In this document: piece after piece, positions 1 to 9,001 of the stretch
Layout of the letters: each line of letters opens with the position of its first letter
Position numbering within the stretch: the stretch's first letter is position 1
Source of the DNA: Histomonas meleagridis
Taxonomy: Eukaryota; Parabasalia; Tritrichomonadida; Dientamoebidae
Assembly (NCBI GenBank): GCA_020186115.1
Contig: WSYJ01000001.1
Coordinates: forward strand, 930,001-994,000
Direction: 5' to 3'
Length of the DNA stretch: 64,000 nucleotides
The notes under the pieces: model-generated
The model's database searches: none
The model's input: the letters and a program-made list of their open reading frames with translations, nothing else
What the model was told of the DNA's origin: nothing
Position numbers and translations under genes: made by a program

Positions 1-5
1 ATTTA

Positions 6-326
6 ATGCTTGAGCAGCCACAAGATTGTAATGTTGTTATCACCCAAGTTTCTTTACTAAATCCACAAATTTCACAAAGAGTTATTCTATCTGCTTCAAT
101 TGAAGCTCTCAGACCAGATAAACCCCCTGTTAATGGAGAACTTGATGCTGATGATCGCGATTTTGTTATTACATCATTTTGCCCAAATGATTCACCAACA
201 AAATTTCTCAACATTGCTTTTACACCCATGGAAATTTGTTATCTAAGTGCTACTGGTGGCGACGTCATTGTGTCAGGATATATAATGAAGAGCACAGTTA
301 AATTTACACGTTTTTCTATTGAATAA
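6..326 (+). CDS. Nucleoplasmin-like domain protein, possibly 5' partial
   Basis: A 106-residue reading frame at the window edge. Residues about 27-100 read like the nucleoplasmin-like (NPL) beta-barrel found at the N terminus of FKBP-type nuclear prolyl isomerases and HD2-like histone chaperones: ASIEALRPDKPP, then an acidic patch, then FLNIAFTP and a final SGYIM strand. The frame stays open to the first bases of the window, so the ATG at 6 may be internal. No FKBP domain follows, because the stop is only about 15 residues after the last strand. The match is by pattern recognition only. It could be a stand-alone histone chaperone or an unrelated beta-sandwich. Confidence 0.5.
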   Translation: MLEQPQDCNVVITQVSLLNPQISQRVILSASIEALRPDKPPVNGELDADDRDFVITSFCPNDSPTKFLNIAFTPMEICYLSATGGDVIVSGYIMKSTVKFTRFSIE

Positions 327-645
327 ATTTTCTTAATTTTTTTTCTGAAAGAATGTAAATATCTTCATCAACATTAATGTTCCCAGTTTAGTAATTTAAG
401 TTCAACAAATTTATTAAATAATTTGAAAAATACAATGATGATGAAAAAAGTTTGCGCTGTAATTGTTACCACTGCCTCAAACTAGGAAACATTTTACTGT
501 GAAATATTTTCCCACTAAAAAAAATGAATAATTGATTCAATTATAATAATATAATTTCATTTTTTCAAAAAAAGCGGAGTACGAATGAGCCCCACGCGTA
601 AAAAAAGTTAACAGCAAAATACAATTCGTTAGCCACTAAAACTTT
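327..645. other. Intergenic, convergent 3' flanks
   Basis: AT-rich spacer between two convergent genes. No coding potential above noise, no repeat and no RNA gene seen. One GC-richer patch (about 574-602, with agcggagtacgaatgagccc) has no assigned meaning. Confidence 0.5.
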
Positions 646-1302
646 TTACTTTAAATTTGAGAGAGTTGGCCATTCCTTGTCATCATTTAATGTGCTCTTT
701 GATTTCTGGGAATTTGTTTGCTTCGTATTACCCCATGCTGCGTTTGCCGCTGGTGCATTTGATTCTTTTGCAAGAAGATCAGCAAATGCTGTCTTTGGTT
801 TATTGGCTGGTTTTCCCCAAGTAAAGTTATTTGATGTATTTGCTGGTTTTGTGTGTTGTTGTGGCTTCTTGGATGCATCATTAGTCCATGCTGCAGTTAA
901 TGATGAGAATTCAACTTGTTGAGGTTGTTGAGTTGGAGCTGGTTGTGATGGAGTATCACTCTTTACGGTGCACCAGGTGGCAATTTGTTTATCTGCAAAT
1001 GCAGGTGCGACTTCAACAGGTGCAAAAACGGGTTTGGCTTTCACATTCTTTGCGTTTCTTTGTGGTTTCCTTTGCTGTTGGCCTTTGAATTCAAACCTGT
1101 GACCACGGGGCTGAGTGTTTTCTGTCTTGTGTGGCTGGAATGGTGCAAGATCAGCAACACCTTCTGGTTTATTTGGACCAATTGGTTGAAGGCATTCTTC
1201 TGAACCAAAAATACCAAAGTCAGCAATGTTTTCTGGTGCTTCAGTTACCTTGAACAATGAGTAAAATTCTTCGAGTGAAATTACAACCTTTTCTTCGGCC
1301 AT
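646..1302 (-). CDS. Gln/Asn/Pro/Ala-rich low-complexity protein
   Basis: I do not recognise this gene. The start chosen is the ATG at 1302 (MAEEKVVISLEEF). The frame continues upstream to 1419, but that part looks like 5' flank and carries AACGG-type promoter sequence. The N-terminal 60 residues are acidic and hydrophobic and may fold (EEFYSLFKV, NIADFGIFG). The rest is disordered, rich in Q, N, P, K and A. Short aromatic motifs recur: TAAWTND, FTWGKP, AAWGN, and EWPTLSNLK at the C terminus. Such spaced Trp motifs in disordered sequence are typical of peptide ligands for adaptor or RNA-regulatory domains, but that is inference. Confidence 0.6.
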   Translation of the reverse strand: MAEEKVVISLEEFYSLFKVTEAPENIADFGIFGSEECLQPIGPNKPEGVADLAPFQPHKTENTQPRGHRFEFKGQQQRKPQRNAKNVKAKPVFAPVEVAPAFADKQIATWCTVKSDTPSQPAPTQQPQQVEFSSLTAAWTNDASKKPQQHTKPANTSNNFTWGKPANKPKTAFADLLAKESNAPAANAAWGNTKQTNSQKSKSTLNDDKEWPTLSNLK

Positions 1303-1659
1303 TAAACTCAGAGGCCGAAAATTGTGTATCTCTGTTTGTTTTGGGCGGTTACATCCGTTTAACACAAAGCAAAAAAATGAAAAATAAAAGAAGGGAACTA
1401 AACTTAACTCATTAGCCATGATTTCATGTGGACACAGTGGGGTGTTTTTCTATTTATTATATAAAAAGGAAAAAATGAATATTAATAAATTATTGTTTTC
1501 AAAGTCTAATTTTTATAAGTTCAAATAGGCGCCATTACAATATTGTAAAATTGTTATCCATTTGATGTAGAAGTGGTTTATTAATCATCTATCTAAAGAA
1601 ATTTCGTTCGGCCTTTTCCCATTTAAAAAGTGGGGATTTTGGAACGATCCGTAAAATTT
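1303..1659. promoter_or_regulatory. Divergent promoter region
   Basis: Spacer between the minus-strand gene starting at 1302 and the plus-strand kinase starting at 1660. It contains a TTCGGCC word near both ends (close to 1312 on the minus strand and 1608 on the plus strand) and a GGCGGTTACATCCGTTT patch around 1343-1360. Both resemble the AACGG/CCGTT words seen upstream of other starts here. Assignment as promoter is by position. Confidence 0.4.
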
Positions 1660-3248
1660 ATGCAGGTCGACCAGTCAAAACAAGGTTCAGCAGAGATTGG
1701 ACCATACATTCTTTCTAGAACTCTTGGCGAAGGAATAACATCGAAGGTCAAACTTGCTCGCCATAAAGAAACAGGACAACAAGTTGCAATTAAAATTATA
1801 TCAAAAAATCTTTTCCTTGAAAACGAAGATTTCAGACTTAAAGTAAAGAGAGAAGTAGCGTTAATGAGGCTTGTACAACATCCTAACATCATGAAATTAT
1901 ATGATGTTTTGGAATCAAATAGACACCTTTACATTATTCTCGAATACGAAGAACAGGGAGAACTTTTCGATTATTTAGTTTCAAACCAGTACTTCCAAGA
2001 AGAAGTTGCCATGGAATTATTCAGACAGATTGTATTTGCTGTTGGTTATCTACACTCACTAGGAATTTGTCATCGCGACCTAAAGCCTGAAAATATTTTG
2101 CTTGATGCCAACAAACGAATCAAGCTTGCTGATTTTGGATTTGCAAGATGGGTTAAAGAAAATACACAGACAGATACATCATGTGGATCTCCACATTACA
2201 CTTCCCCTGAAGTCATTAGTGGTCAGCCATACGATGGTCGAATCTCTGATATTTGGAGTCTTGGTGTAATATTATTTGCGTTACTTGCCGTATGTTTTTT
2301 GGGCCTCCAGTTTCTTTTTGGAGGTCCGGTAAGAAAAATTCTAACACATAGGGATATTTACCTTTTGATGATTCATCTTTCAGAAATCTTCTTAGTAAGG
2401 TAAAAAGAGGGGTATTTTATATGCCAGCTTCTTTTTCACGAAGCGTTCGTGACTTAATTCAACGAATGCTTACTGTTGATGTTTCAAGACGTATAACAAT
2501 TGAAGAAATAATTGAACATCCGGCATTTAGAATTGGCCTTATGCCATCTTATATACCATCATCTCCTATTCCATTCCCGAAGTTTTATAAAGTTATTGAT
2601 GTGAATAATATTCCACCAGCAGTAATCGAAATACTAAGTCAAATTGGAATCACAAGTAATGACTTGTACACAGATCTTAATTCCCCTGAGAACAACATGA
2701 CTAAAGTCTTTTTTGTGATGCTTACCAACCCATTTGTCGACTTAGAACAACTTCCCTGGGAATGTTCCCATTCGGGGCCCCCCAAGCCGGTTATCAGATC
2801 TTCACAGTTCGACGCGACCGTTAATTTATCTGGTGGAACATCTTCTTCATCTCATAACGCACGTCATTTATTTAAAAGAGAAGGACATACTCCAGTGCAT
2901 ACACAATCACTTGAAATGTATTCATATGCACGTCAAAGTGACATTAACGTTATAAATGAAGAAACAAGTGTTACTGAATCCATCGAAAAAATATCATTTA
3001 ATGTAATGTGTACAACTAATTGGAATATTTTTGGTGATATTCAAGAATTATTAGGTGAACAATTATTGCAATGGTTTCATCCGGATCCATTAACGATGTA
3101 TATTCGAATGGAAGATGCATCGTTTTATATGAGTATAAACGCTGAATATATTACAACATCCGAAATATCACTAACTCTTTTATTGCACAAAGGAGATATC
3201 GAACAATTTCACACATTGGCAGATCAAATAAAGGATAAATTCATATAA
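1660..3248 (+). CDS. SNF1/BRSK-like Ser/Thr protein kinase (one intron)
   Basis: Two exons, 1660-2289 and 2352-3248, join in phase 0 to give 508 residues. The kinase domain spans about residues 8-265: glycine loop GEGITSKV, VAIK lysine, HRDLKPEN catalytic loop, DFG, and a CGSPHYTSPE activation segment typical of CAMK/AMPK-related kinases. Removing the intron restores the ALLAGYLPFDD stretch of subdomain IX. Downstream is a UBA-like helical segment (IEILSQIGI, near 310-325) and a C-terminal alpha/beta region (about 425-508) resembling the KA1 domain of the BRSK/MARK/AMPK group. The start is the first ATG. An earlier in-frame GTG at 1630 is not needed. Confidence 0.9.
2290..2351 (+). other. Spliceosomal intron, 62 nt, with internal hairpin
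   Basis: 5' splice site GTATGT at 2290. Fused branch point and 3' splice site CTAACACATAG ends at 2351. This is the trichomonad intron consensus. Removing it restores the kinase frame exactly (phase 0) and a conserved GYLPFDD segment. Between the two sites lies an inverted repeat, 2301-2308 (gggcctcc) against 2320-2327 (ggaggtcc), an 8-bp stem with one G-U pair and an 11-nt loop. Confidence 0.95.
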
Positions 3249-3282
3249 AATAAAAATAAAATAAAATCATTTTCGTGTTTTT

Positions 3283-3834
3283 TCATAAAAGTTTACAGTA
3301 ATGTTTTCGTTTTTGTTTTTGTTTGGGTTTTTCCTTAGAATCTAAAATTTCGATTATTTTGTTAAATAACTCTTCTATACCTTCATTCGTTTTTGCACTG
3401 ACTTCATAAAAATTTGCATTAATTTCTATTCCCATCGAAATTCCTGCTTCTTCTGTTACTTCCCTTGAGTTAATATTATCTTTTTTATTTCCAACTAAGA
3501 ACAGTTCAAAAGGTGTTTGAATAATTGTATTTAAATAATCTAAGTAATTTCGAACACACTTAAATGATTTTATATCATCAATAGCATAAACAATAATGAT
3601 GGCAAATGTATTTTCAAAATATTTATCAAGAAATCTTCTGTGAGCATTTTTTCCTGGCGTGTCCCATATTTGAAATAATGTTGTTCCAGTTTTATTTATG
3701 TTTTTTATTTCGAGAGAAGTGAATTTAGGAAATTTAGTGGGTTCAATCTGACTACTAAAGTGCATGTGTGATGCACTCTGAATGAGACAGGTTTTTCCTA
3801 CGTTTGAACAACCGACAATGACGATCTTTGTCAT
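3283..3834 (-). CDS. Rab-like small GTPase with C-terminal CKLL
   Basis: A 183-residue small GTPase with P-loop GCSNVGKT, a WDTPG motif for DxxG, NKKD for base recognition, and EVSAKTN for the SAK loop. The C terminus is Lys-rich and ends CKLL, a CAAX-type site with Leu last, which predicts geranylgeranylation. Switch II reads DTPGKN rather than the usual DTAGQE, so the catalytic Gln is Lys. The likely role is membrane traffic. The ATG at 3834 is chosen over an upstream TTG because the P-loop then lies at the usual distance. It converges on the kinase gene with only 34 bp between stops. Confidence 0.88.
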   Translation of the reverse strand: MTKIVIVGCSNVGKTCLIQSASHMHFSSQIEPTKFPKFTSLEIKNINKTGTTLFQIWDTPGKNAHRRFLDKYFENTFAIIIVYAIDDIKSFKCVRNYLDYLNTIIQTPFELFLVGNKKDNINSREVTEEAGISMGIEINANFYEVSAKTNEGIEELFNKIIEILDSKEKPKQKQKRKHYCKLL

Positions 3835-3953
3835 GCTTAAAACCAAAAATCAAATTTGAAAACATACAGTATTTTTATGTATAAAACAAAAGCTATAAAA
3901 ATAATTATTTTATTTACACTAAAAAAAATTCAGGAAATGAAGAATATAATTTT

Positions 3954-4226
3954 TTATGAAATTATAAGTGTTCTTACATCAACATCTTCAAATTGATTAT
4001 TGGGAAGATATCTCCGAATAATTAGAGGACATTGGTTTTGGTTAAGTTCTAATTCTGCAATGATAATTGGATCTGTAGCACCTTGGGGATCAATCTTTAT
4101 TGGGGCTCCCATAGAAATCTGTAAAGCTCTTGTTCCAAGGATTCGAGCTCTCTCATATTTAGTTAGATATGGAGTTGTTTTAATTGGATGCAAAAGTTCT
4201 GGCTCTTGTTGTTCATCTTCACTCAT
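3954..4226 (-). CDS. RPB6: RNA polymerase subunit RPB6 (shared by Pol I, II, III)
   Basis: 90 residues. The core matches RPB6/omega closely: [33 protein letters not shown] and [21 protein letters not shown]6 clamps the largest subunit and is shared by all three nuclear polymerases. The acidic N-terminal tail found in fungal and animal RPB6 is reduced to about 16 residues (SEDEQQEPE). Start is the first ATG, with the promoter-like region immediately upstream. Confidence 0.95.
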   Translation of the reverse strand: MSEDEQQEPELLHPIKTTPYLTKYERARILGTRALQISMGAPIKIDPQGATDPIIIAELELNQNQCPLIIRRYLPNNQFEDVDVRTLIIS

Positions 4227-4604
4227 TTTTTGGGCGAAAATTGTGTGGCCTTATTTTTGTCATTTTATTTCAGAGGAAATAATAAAGTCAAAATATATTT
4301 TTCTTGTTTTAAAAGATTAATATTTTTAATAATTTTAAAAAACTAATACAATACTCAGCGATACACTCTTTTTTTTGATTAAACATTATACATAAATAAA
4401 ACTAAGAAAATTAATTTAATGCAAAAAATTATTATAATTTTTTTTCCAAATTATGCTTGAGCTTTACTTAAGAAGACCAAACAAATATTTTTTAATTCCC
4501 AATAAGTTTATATATATAAGGCATTGTAAACAATTAGGATTTGTTATTTATTCATAAATCTAATTTCTGGCGTAACTACAATTGAAATACACAACAGCTA
4601 TTTC
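4227..4604. other. Intergenic, AT-rich
   Basis: Upstream region of RPB6 plus the 3' flank of the DENN gene. Homopolymeric A/T runs only. No gene, repeat or RNA recognised. Confidence 0.5.
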
Positions 4605-6098
4605 CTATTCAGAAGCTTCTGGCACATTTTTCGGAACATTTGAAATAATCATCTGATCAGATTTCTTTTTGCATTCTTGTTCTACGTGGAATCTAAACAT
4701 TTGCGTATCCAACAGTGCGTTACAGAACTCTCTTTCTGATGGATCGAATCTTCCCAAAAATAATTCTTTCATGAAAACAGAGTTAACACGAACAGGGTCA
4801 GTAAAGTTTGTCATAATACATACTTGAATAGCTTTTTCCATTTTTGACACGTAGTCATTGCAAAATTTCAGTATTTCTGTTGGTGTGTTTTCTTTTCCCC
4901 AACAGTGGTTGATATTGTGAACAAAGTCTTTCAAAAACGGCGGTTTGAAGTAATTTGGGAGGTTAAACGATGTTTTGATGAAGTTCAAGTACACACTATC
5001 TGGTTCAGGAGAGCCCTTAAACAATGTACCTATGATTAGTGGATTAGGTGAGTTCATGAAGTCTTCAAAATCAGCAGGAAGACATGAAATTGAACCACTG
5101 ACCCATCTCATAGGCCTAAGAAGAAAATGAAGCGCAAGAACAATCCAACAAATAACATCAATTTCATTAGAATATACTATTATTGTCCTCTCAAGAAATA
5201 AGTTGAAGAATAATGAGATGAAATGTTTTGGATTAACAATCTTAGCTAAAAGATATTTCACAGAGTTTTCAGCAATGGACGTAAAACTACCAAGAACACC
5301 GTCTTTCTCATCAGGACGCTTCCAATGGAATTCAGGCACATTAACAACAGGATGTTGGATATCAATACACTCTCCTTGGTTTGGGAAAACAAGTCCTTGT
5401 AGTTTCTTAAGGACATCCAAAGAATATTTCCTTTGCGTTTCAGCCCATTTACATTGTGAGAAATCTGGTTTTGAATTATAATTAAATATTTCATAAATTT
5501 GTACTCTGGATAGAAGTTCAGTCCTCATGAACCATTCGAAAAATAGATCGAACATTTTGTAATATGGTATTTTGGTTTTGAATGCAATACAAATTTTGGT
5601 CTTAAGAATTTTGTGGCTTTCAATTGTATTATAAAGTTCGCTAAAAGACTTATTATGCGCAAAGGTGGGGAATGTTAAGGGAGTTACATCAAAATGAAAA
5701 CAAAAAAGATATGGAGCTTCATAATTTTCAGGTAAATATAATGGAACAAATTCTTTCGAAATAATATCAGTATCATCAATTACATGCTTAGCAAGAAATT
5801 CATTGGATGAAAAGGAAATTTTTCTTGGGTGACATGATTGATTATAAGGAAAACATATTTTTGCAAGAGTAGCTTCTTCGTCAAAAGGCTGAGCTGGATA
5901 TCGGAATAAAATTTTTGGTGTGTGGTCTTTTTCCCATGGATAACACCCGATTACATAAATTGCATTAAAAATTTTTGTAAAAACATCAGCATCAGGAAGT
6001 AATTCAACAGCATCATCAGAACGACTGAGTAATATTCCTGCTTTGATCCGCTCTTGGAACTTTCTTGTTAATGTGTCTTTTCGGGGTTTGTGCTTCAT
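4605..6098 (-). CDS. DENN domain protein, predicted Rab GEF
   Basis: 497 residues. The tripartite DENN layout is visible: uDENN at about 35-130 (NAIYVIGCYPW, KILFRYPAQPFDEE), central DENN at about 250-390 (FFNLFLERTIIVYSNEID, LHFLLRPMRWVSG, SCLPADFEDFMNSPNPLIIGT), and dDENN near the C terminus (REFCNALLDTQMFRFHVEQ). DENN proteins exchange nucleotide on Rab GTPases in endosomal and secretory traffic. Start is the ATG at 6098; a GTG lies just before it. The ACGGTTTTG block at about 6108-6116, read on the coding strand, lies directly upstream as in other promoters of the window. Confidence 0.85.
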   Translation of the reverse strand: MKHKPRKDTLTRKFQERIKAGILLSRSDDAVELLPDADVFTKIFNAIYVIGCYPWEKDHTPKILFRYPAQPFDEEATLAKICFPYNQSCHPRKISFSSNEFLAKHVIDDTDIISKEFVPLYLPENYEAPYLFCFHFDVTPLTFPTFAHNKSFSELYNTIESHKILKTKICIAFKTKIPYYKMFDLFFEWFMRTELLSRVQIYEIFNYNSKPDFSQCKWAETQRKYSLDVLKKLQGLVFPNQGECIDIQHPVVNVPEFHWKRPDEKDGVLGSFTSIAENSVKYLLAKIVNPKHFISLFFNLFLERTIIVYSNEIDVICWIVLALHFLLRPMRWVSGSISCLPADFEDFMNSPNPLIIGTLFKGSPEPDSVYLNFIKTSFNLPNYFKPPFLKDFVHNINHCWGKENTPTEILKFCNDYVSKMEKAIQVCIMTNFTDPVRVNSVFMKELFLGRFDPSEREFCNALLDTQMFRFHVEQECKKKSDQMIISNVPKNVPEASE

Positions 6099-6516
6099 CA
6101 CTGTTTACAAAACCGTAGAAATCCAACAAATTAAAATTGAACGGTTTATGTTATTACTTTTTCAAATGTTATTAACGTTCACGTTTAGGTTCAATTGGCT
6201 GGTACTAAAAGAGAAAATGAAAAACTCAATTTTATATTAAGAAGACATGATGTATTAATTTAGTCAAGTGCAATAAATACATTTATGGATCAAATCAAAA
6301 ATATTGTACAATAGAGAATTTTTCAATAATTAACCATTATTATATTTTTTTTATAAAAACCCGAGTGGAACAATCACACCGCAATGTATTTTTTAAAAAG
6401 ATTTTTTATTCAAGAAAAAACATAAAATCCAAATTGTTAAATCAATTTTTAATTACAACCACTTAATTAAAAAATTATGGGAACCAGTACTGGTTACCTC
6501 AACAATAAATAATTGC
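6099..6516. other. Intergenic, includes promoter of the DENN gene
   Basis: AT-rich spacer. Two ACCGT/AACGGT words occur near the DENN start (about 6112 and 6139). The rest shows no coding potential. Confidence 0.45.
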
Positions 6517-7158
6517 TTAGTCAACAAATACAAGTTTATGTTTTGGCTTTTGGTCGAAGATCCATTTTCTCGGAGGATCATCAAAACACACATTATGCCG
6601 CATGCTCTTCCTGTAGAGTGCATCAGTATCAACTGTTAGATATGGTTGCTCTGCAATATGAGGTATGTTATTGATAAACGTAATTGTTTGAGGAGCTTTT
6701 AAGTCATTAACAACATCTGAAAAACTTAAGATTGGGTCATTTTCAGGAGGTTGACGTAGTGTCCAGAGTTTCAAGTCAATATTTGGATCAAAAGAATGTA
6801 TAATTGCTCTCTTATCATTTACATCCCATTGAATACATTTTGCCCATGCCTTAAAAAGAAATGATATTGTATTATTTTTAATGTTGAAGATTTGTGATAA
6901 GAAAGTGAGATTCAAAGCAATACATTGCCTATAAAAAATAATACCACAGTCATAAAGGAGTTGTGCTTTATTTGTCCCTTTTTCGACAACAATTTCAACA
7001 ATGTGATAAATATAATTATATAATAGTTGTGCTGCTTTGTCTTTGTTTTCAAGAGAAACCTTGTCTTGAAAACTACTTCTTATGGCAGCTAGAATTTGTT
7101 CGTCGGTTGCACCTTCTTCGATTGTGATTTTGTCAATTTCTTCTAAGTTCAGATCCAT
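6517..7158 (-). CDS. Conserved-looking helical protein of unknown function
   Basis: 213 residues, not recognised. The N-terminal part (about 1-125) is predicted all-helical, with an acidic start (MDLNLEEIDKITIEEGATDEQ) and a segment LSQIFNIKNNTISFLFKAWAKC that looks like a helix-turn-helix. The C-terminal part is Pro-rich and extended (LRQPPENDPILSF, FDDPPRKWIF). No signal peptide or membrane segment. It diverges from the SPC25 gene across only 77 bp. A DNA- or protein-binding role is possible, but nothing in the sequence proves it. Confidence 0.75.
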   Translation of the reverse strand: MDLNLEEIDKITIEEGATDEQILAAIRSSFQDKVSLENKDKAAQLLYNYIYHIVEIVVEKGTNKAQLLYDCGIIFYRQCIALNLTFLSQIFNIKNNTISFLFKAWAKCIQWDVNDKRAIIHSFDPNIDLKLWTLRQPPENDPILSFSDVVNDLKAPQTITFINNIPHIAEQPYLTVDTDALYRKSMRHNVCFDDPPRKWIFDQKPKHKLVFVD

Positions 7159-7235
7159 CCAACTTATTGTTAACGGTCTTTGAGGTGTCCCATTTCATTC
7201 ACATAACATTTCATAGGACCAAATAATCTCAACGA
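7159..7235. promoter_or_regulatory. Compact divergent promoter with AACGGT motif
   Basis: 77 bp (or 128 bp if SPC25 starts at 7287) separate two divergent starts. It contains AACGGTC at 7172-7178, a GAGGTGTCCC block at 7182-7191, and two TCAT-type initiator-like words (tttcattc, tttcatag). Trichomonad initiators are TCA-based, so at least one start for each direction is plausible. Confidence 0.5.
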
Positions 7236-7778
7236 ATGGTTCTCACAAGATATAACACAACTAGTTCATACACACTCCGTAGCACAATGGACGAAATCCT
7301 TATCAAACAATTTGCAGCCGTAAAGATATATCGAAGTCGTTTACTTACTATTCTTATCGGATTGCTCAAGATCATTAATGCAGTTGCTTTATTACTCCTT
7401 TATGCATGGCATGTTGATTGGGAACGCAAACTTCCAATTTGTATCTTTTTCGTTATCCTTTCTTGTGGAGTTTATGCATTTGAGTTCCTTTTATCAACAG
7501 TCTGGTGGCCAAATTTCATTGGACTTTTCTCTAAGGAAAATAGTAATCAAAAGTTTATTGTTTGTAGTGGTACTCCATTTTATTCTGGAAAATATCAAAT
7601 CAAAATCTATCAAACACAATCTGGCTCATATTTCCAGCGATTACCAGAACCAGTTGTTGATCAAACCTTTGAGTTCACAGATTATTTCACTAAAAGCGGA
7701 TATATGATTGAAAGCGAATGGAGACATAAATGTGATGAACTCATCAAGAAAGCCCAAATACATTCACATGCAAACTAA
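7236..7778 (+). CDS. SPC2: Signal peptidase complex subunit 2 (SPC25)
   Basis: 180 residues from the first ATG. It matches SPC25/SPCS2: two adjacent membrane segments at about 38-60 (LLTILIGLLKIINAVALLLL) and 66-92 (ICIFFVILSCGVYAFEFLLS), then a cytosolic beta-rich domain (YSGKYQIKIYQTQ, FEFTDYFTKSGYMIESEW). SPC25 is a non-catalytic subunit of the ER signal peptidase. A second ATG at 7287 (MDEILIKQF) gives 163 residues and matches the usual family start better. The 17 residues before it (Ser/Thr-rich) may be 5' UTR. Confidence 0.88.
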   Translation: MVLTRYNTTSSYTLRSTMDEILIKQFAAVKIYRSRLLTILIGLLKIINAVALLLLYAWHVDWERKLPICIFFVILSCGVYAFEFLLSTVWWPNFIGLFSKENSNQKFIVCSGTPFYSGKYQIKIYQTQSGSYFQRLPEPVVDQTFEFTDYFTKSGYMIESEWRHKCDELIKKAQIHSHAN

Positions 7779-9001
7779 TGCAAAATAAGTAAACACAACT
7801 TTTGGTTTTTATTAGAAGTTTTCGGCTGTCGACATGAGGAAAACATTAATAGGATAGAGATTATCAGAACACTTCATCAATAATTTTCTAAGGTTACTAT
7901 CTAAAATCATGTTTTTCGAATGTATATGAGTTTGTGTAAAATTCCATTGAATTGCACACATTCTGCAATTTTAGGTAAAAAATTATATATTACAAGTATT
8001 CCTGAAATACAATTGTACTTGAATTAATTTTTAAATATTTCAAAATGATCCAATATAAAAGATAATAAATAATTTCCATATGAAATTTTATGTAAAAGCT
8101 ATTCATAAAAAATTTGTATAAATATGATATTATAATTTTATAAATTTTTATAAGACTTATTTTATATTTCTTCAATTTTAAATGTCGAAATTAAAATTAA
8201 GATTATACAAAATTTAACAAAATCCAAAATATAATGAAGATGAATTTAAAAATTAATAAAGATATAAAAGCAAAACGAATAATTTATAAAAGTTTGGATT
8301 TATTTGATTCATTTAATTCATATTTCTCATTCTTTTTTATCACATTTAATAATTCTTTGAATCTCATTTATTCATTTGTAGTTAATGTCTTTCAATTAAT
8401 TGTTGTTTGTGCCTCACTTAGTCATTGTATAGAACCTTTTTATTCTTATTATAAGAAAAATTATAGAGCTAATATTATAATTTTTTCTTAATAATGAAAC
8501 CCTTAATCTTTTAATTACAAAGTTATCGTTCTGAATAACCGTAATTATAACACAAAATTCCCTATCGTCTCTTATATCCTTTGATTTTGCAGATAAAATA
8601 GAGGAACATGAATAAATACCCCGACAACACGATCTGTAACAATTTAATTAGTGTTCCAAAAAAAATGTTTCAATTTTATTGTTAATTTTCTGGAACTGGA
8701 TTTGTAATGGAACTATTCTTATTTTAAGTGCAATTTGTGAAATTCCATTAAACAAAGAAATAAATCTCAGGATGTATAATTTGCTTCAAGTTACAATTGA
8801 TGGTGTATTATGCAAAAATTTCAAGAAAAATCCTTAGTGCATGCTTTCATTTGGAAATATTGAACTTTCAAAATGGCATGAGTTTAAAAAAACAATTGGA
8901 AATAGTGCATTTTCTTCAACAATCAATGCAGAAACCTAGGCGTTTTAAATAACAAATTAGATACATACTTACAAATATTTATTAAAAATACAAAAAAATA
9001 A
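7779..9001. other. Long AT-rich intergenic region
   Basis: About 1.2 kb without a credible gene. Short open frames here (for example 8234-8491 plus, 7990-8175 minus) have the Phe/Ile/Asn/Lys/Tyr composition expected of random AT-rich DNA. No inverted or tandem repeat noticed. Confidence 0.5.

Noticed and set aside
8234-8491. 85-codon plus-strand frame
   Set aside because: Phe/Ile/Asn/Ser-rich composition typical of random AT-rich DNA, no promoter words, no recognisable motif.
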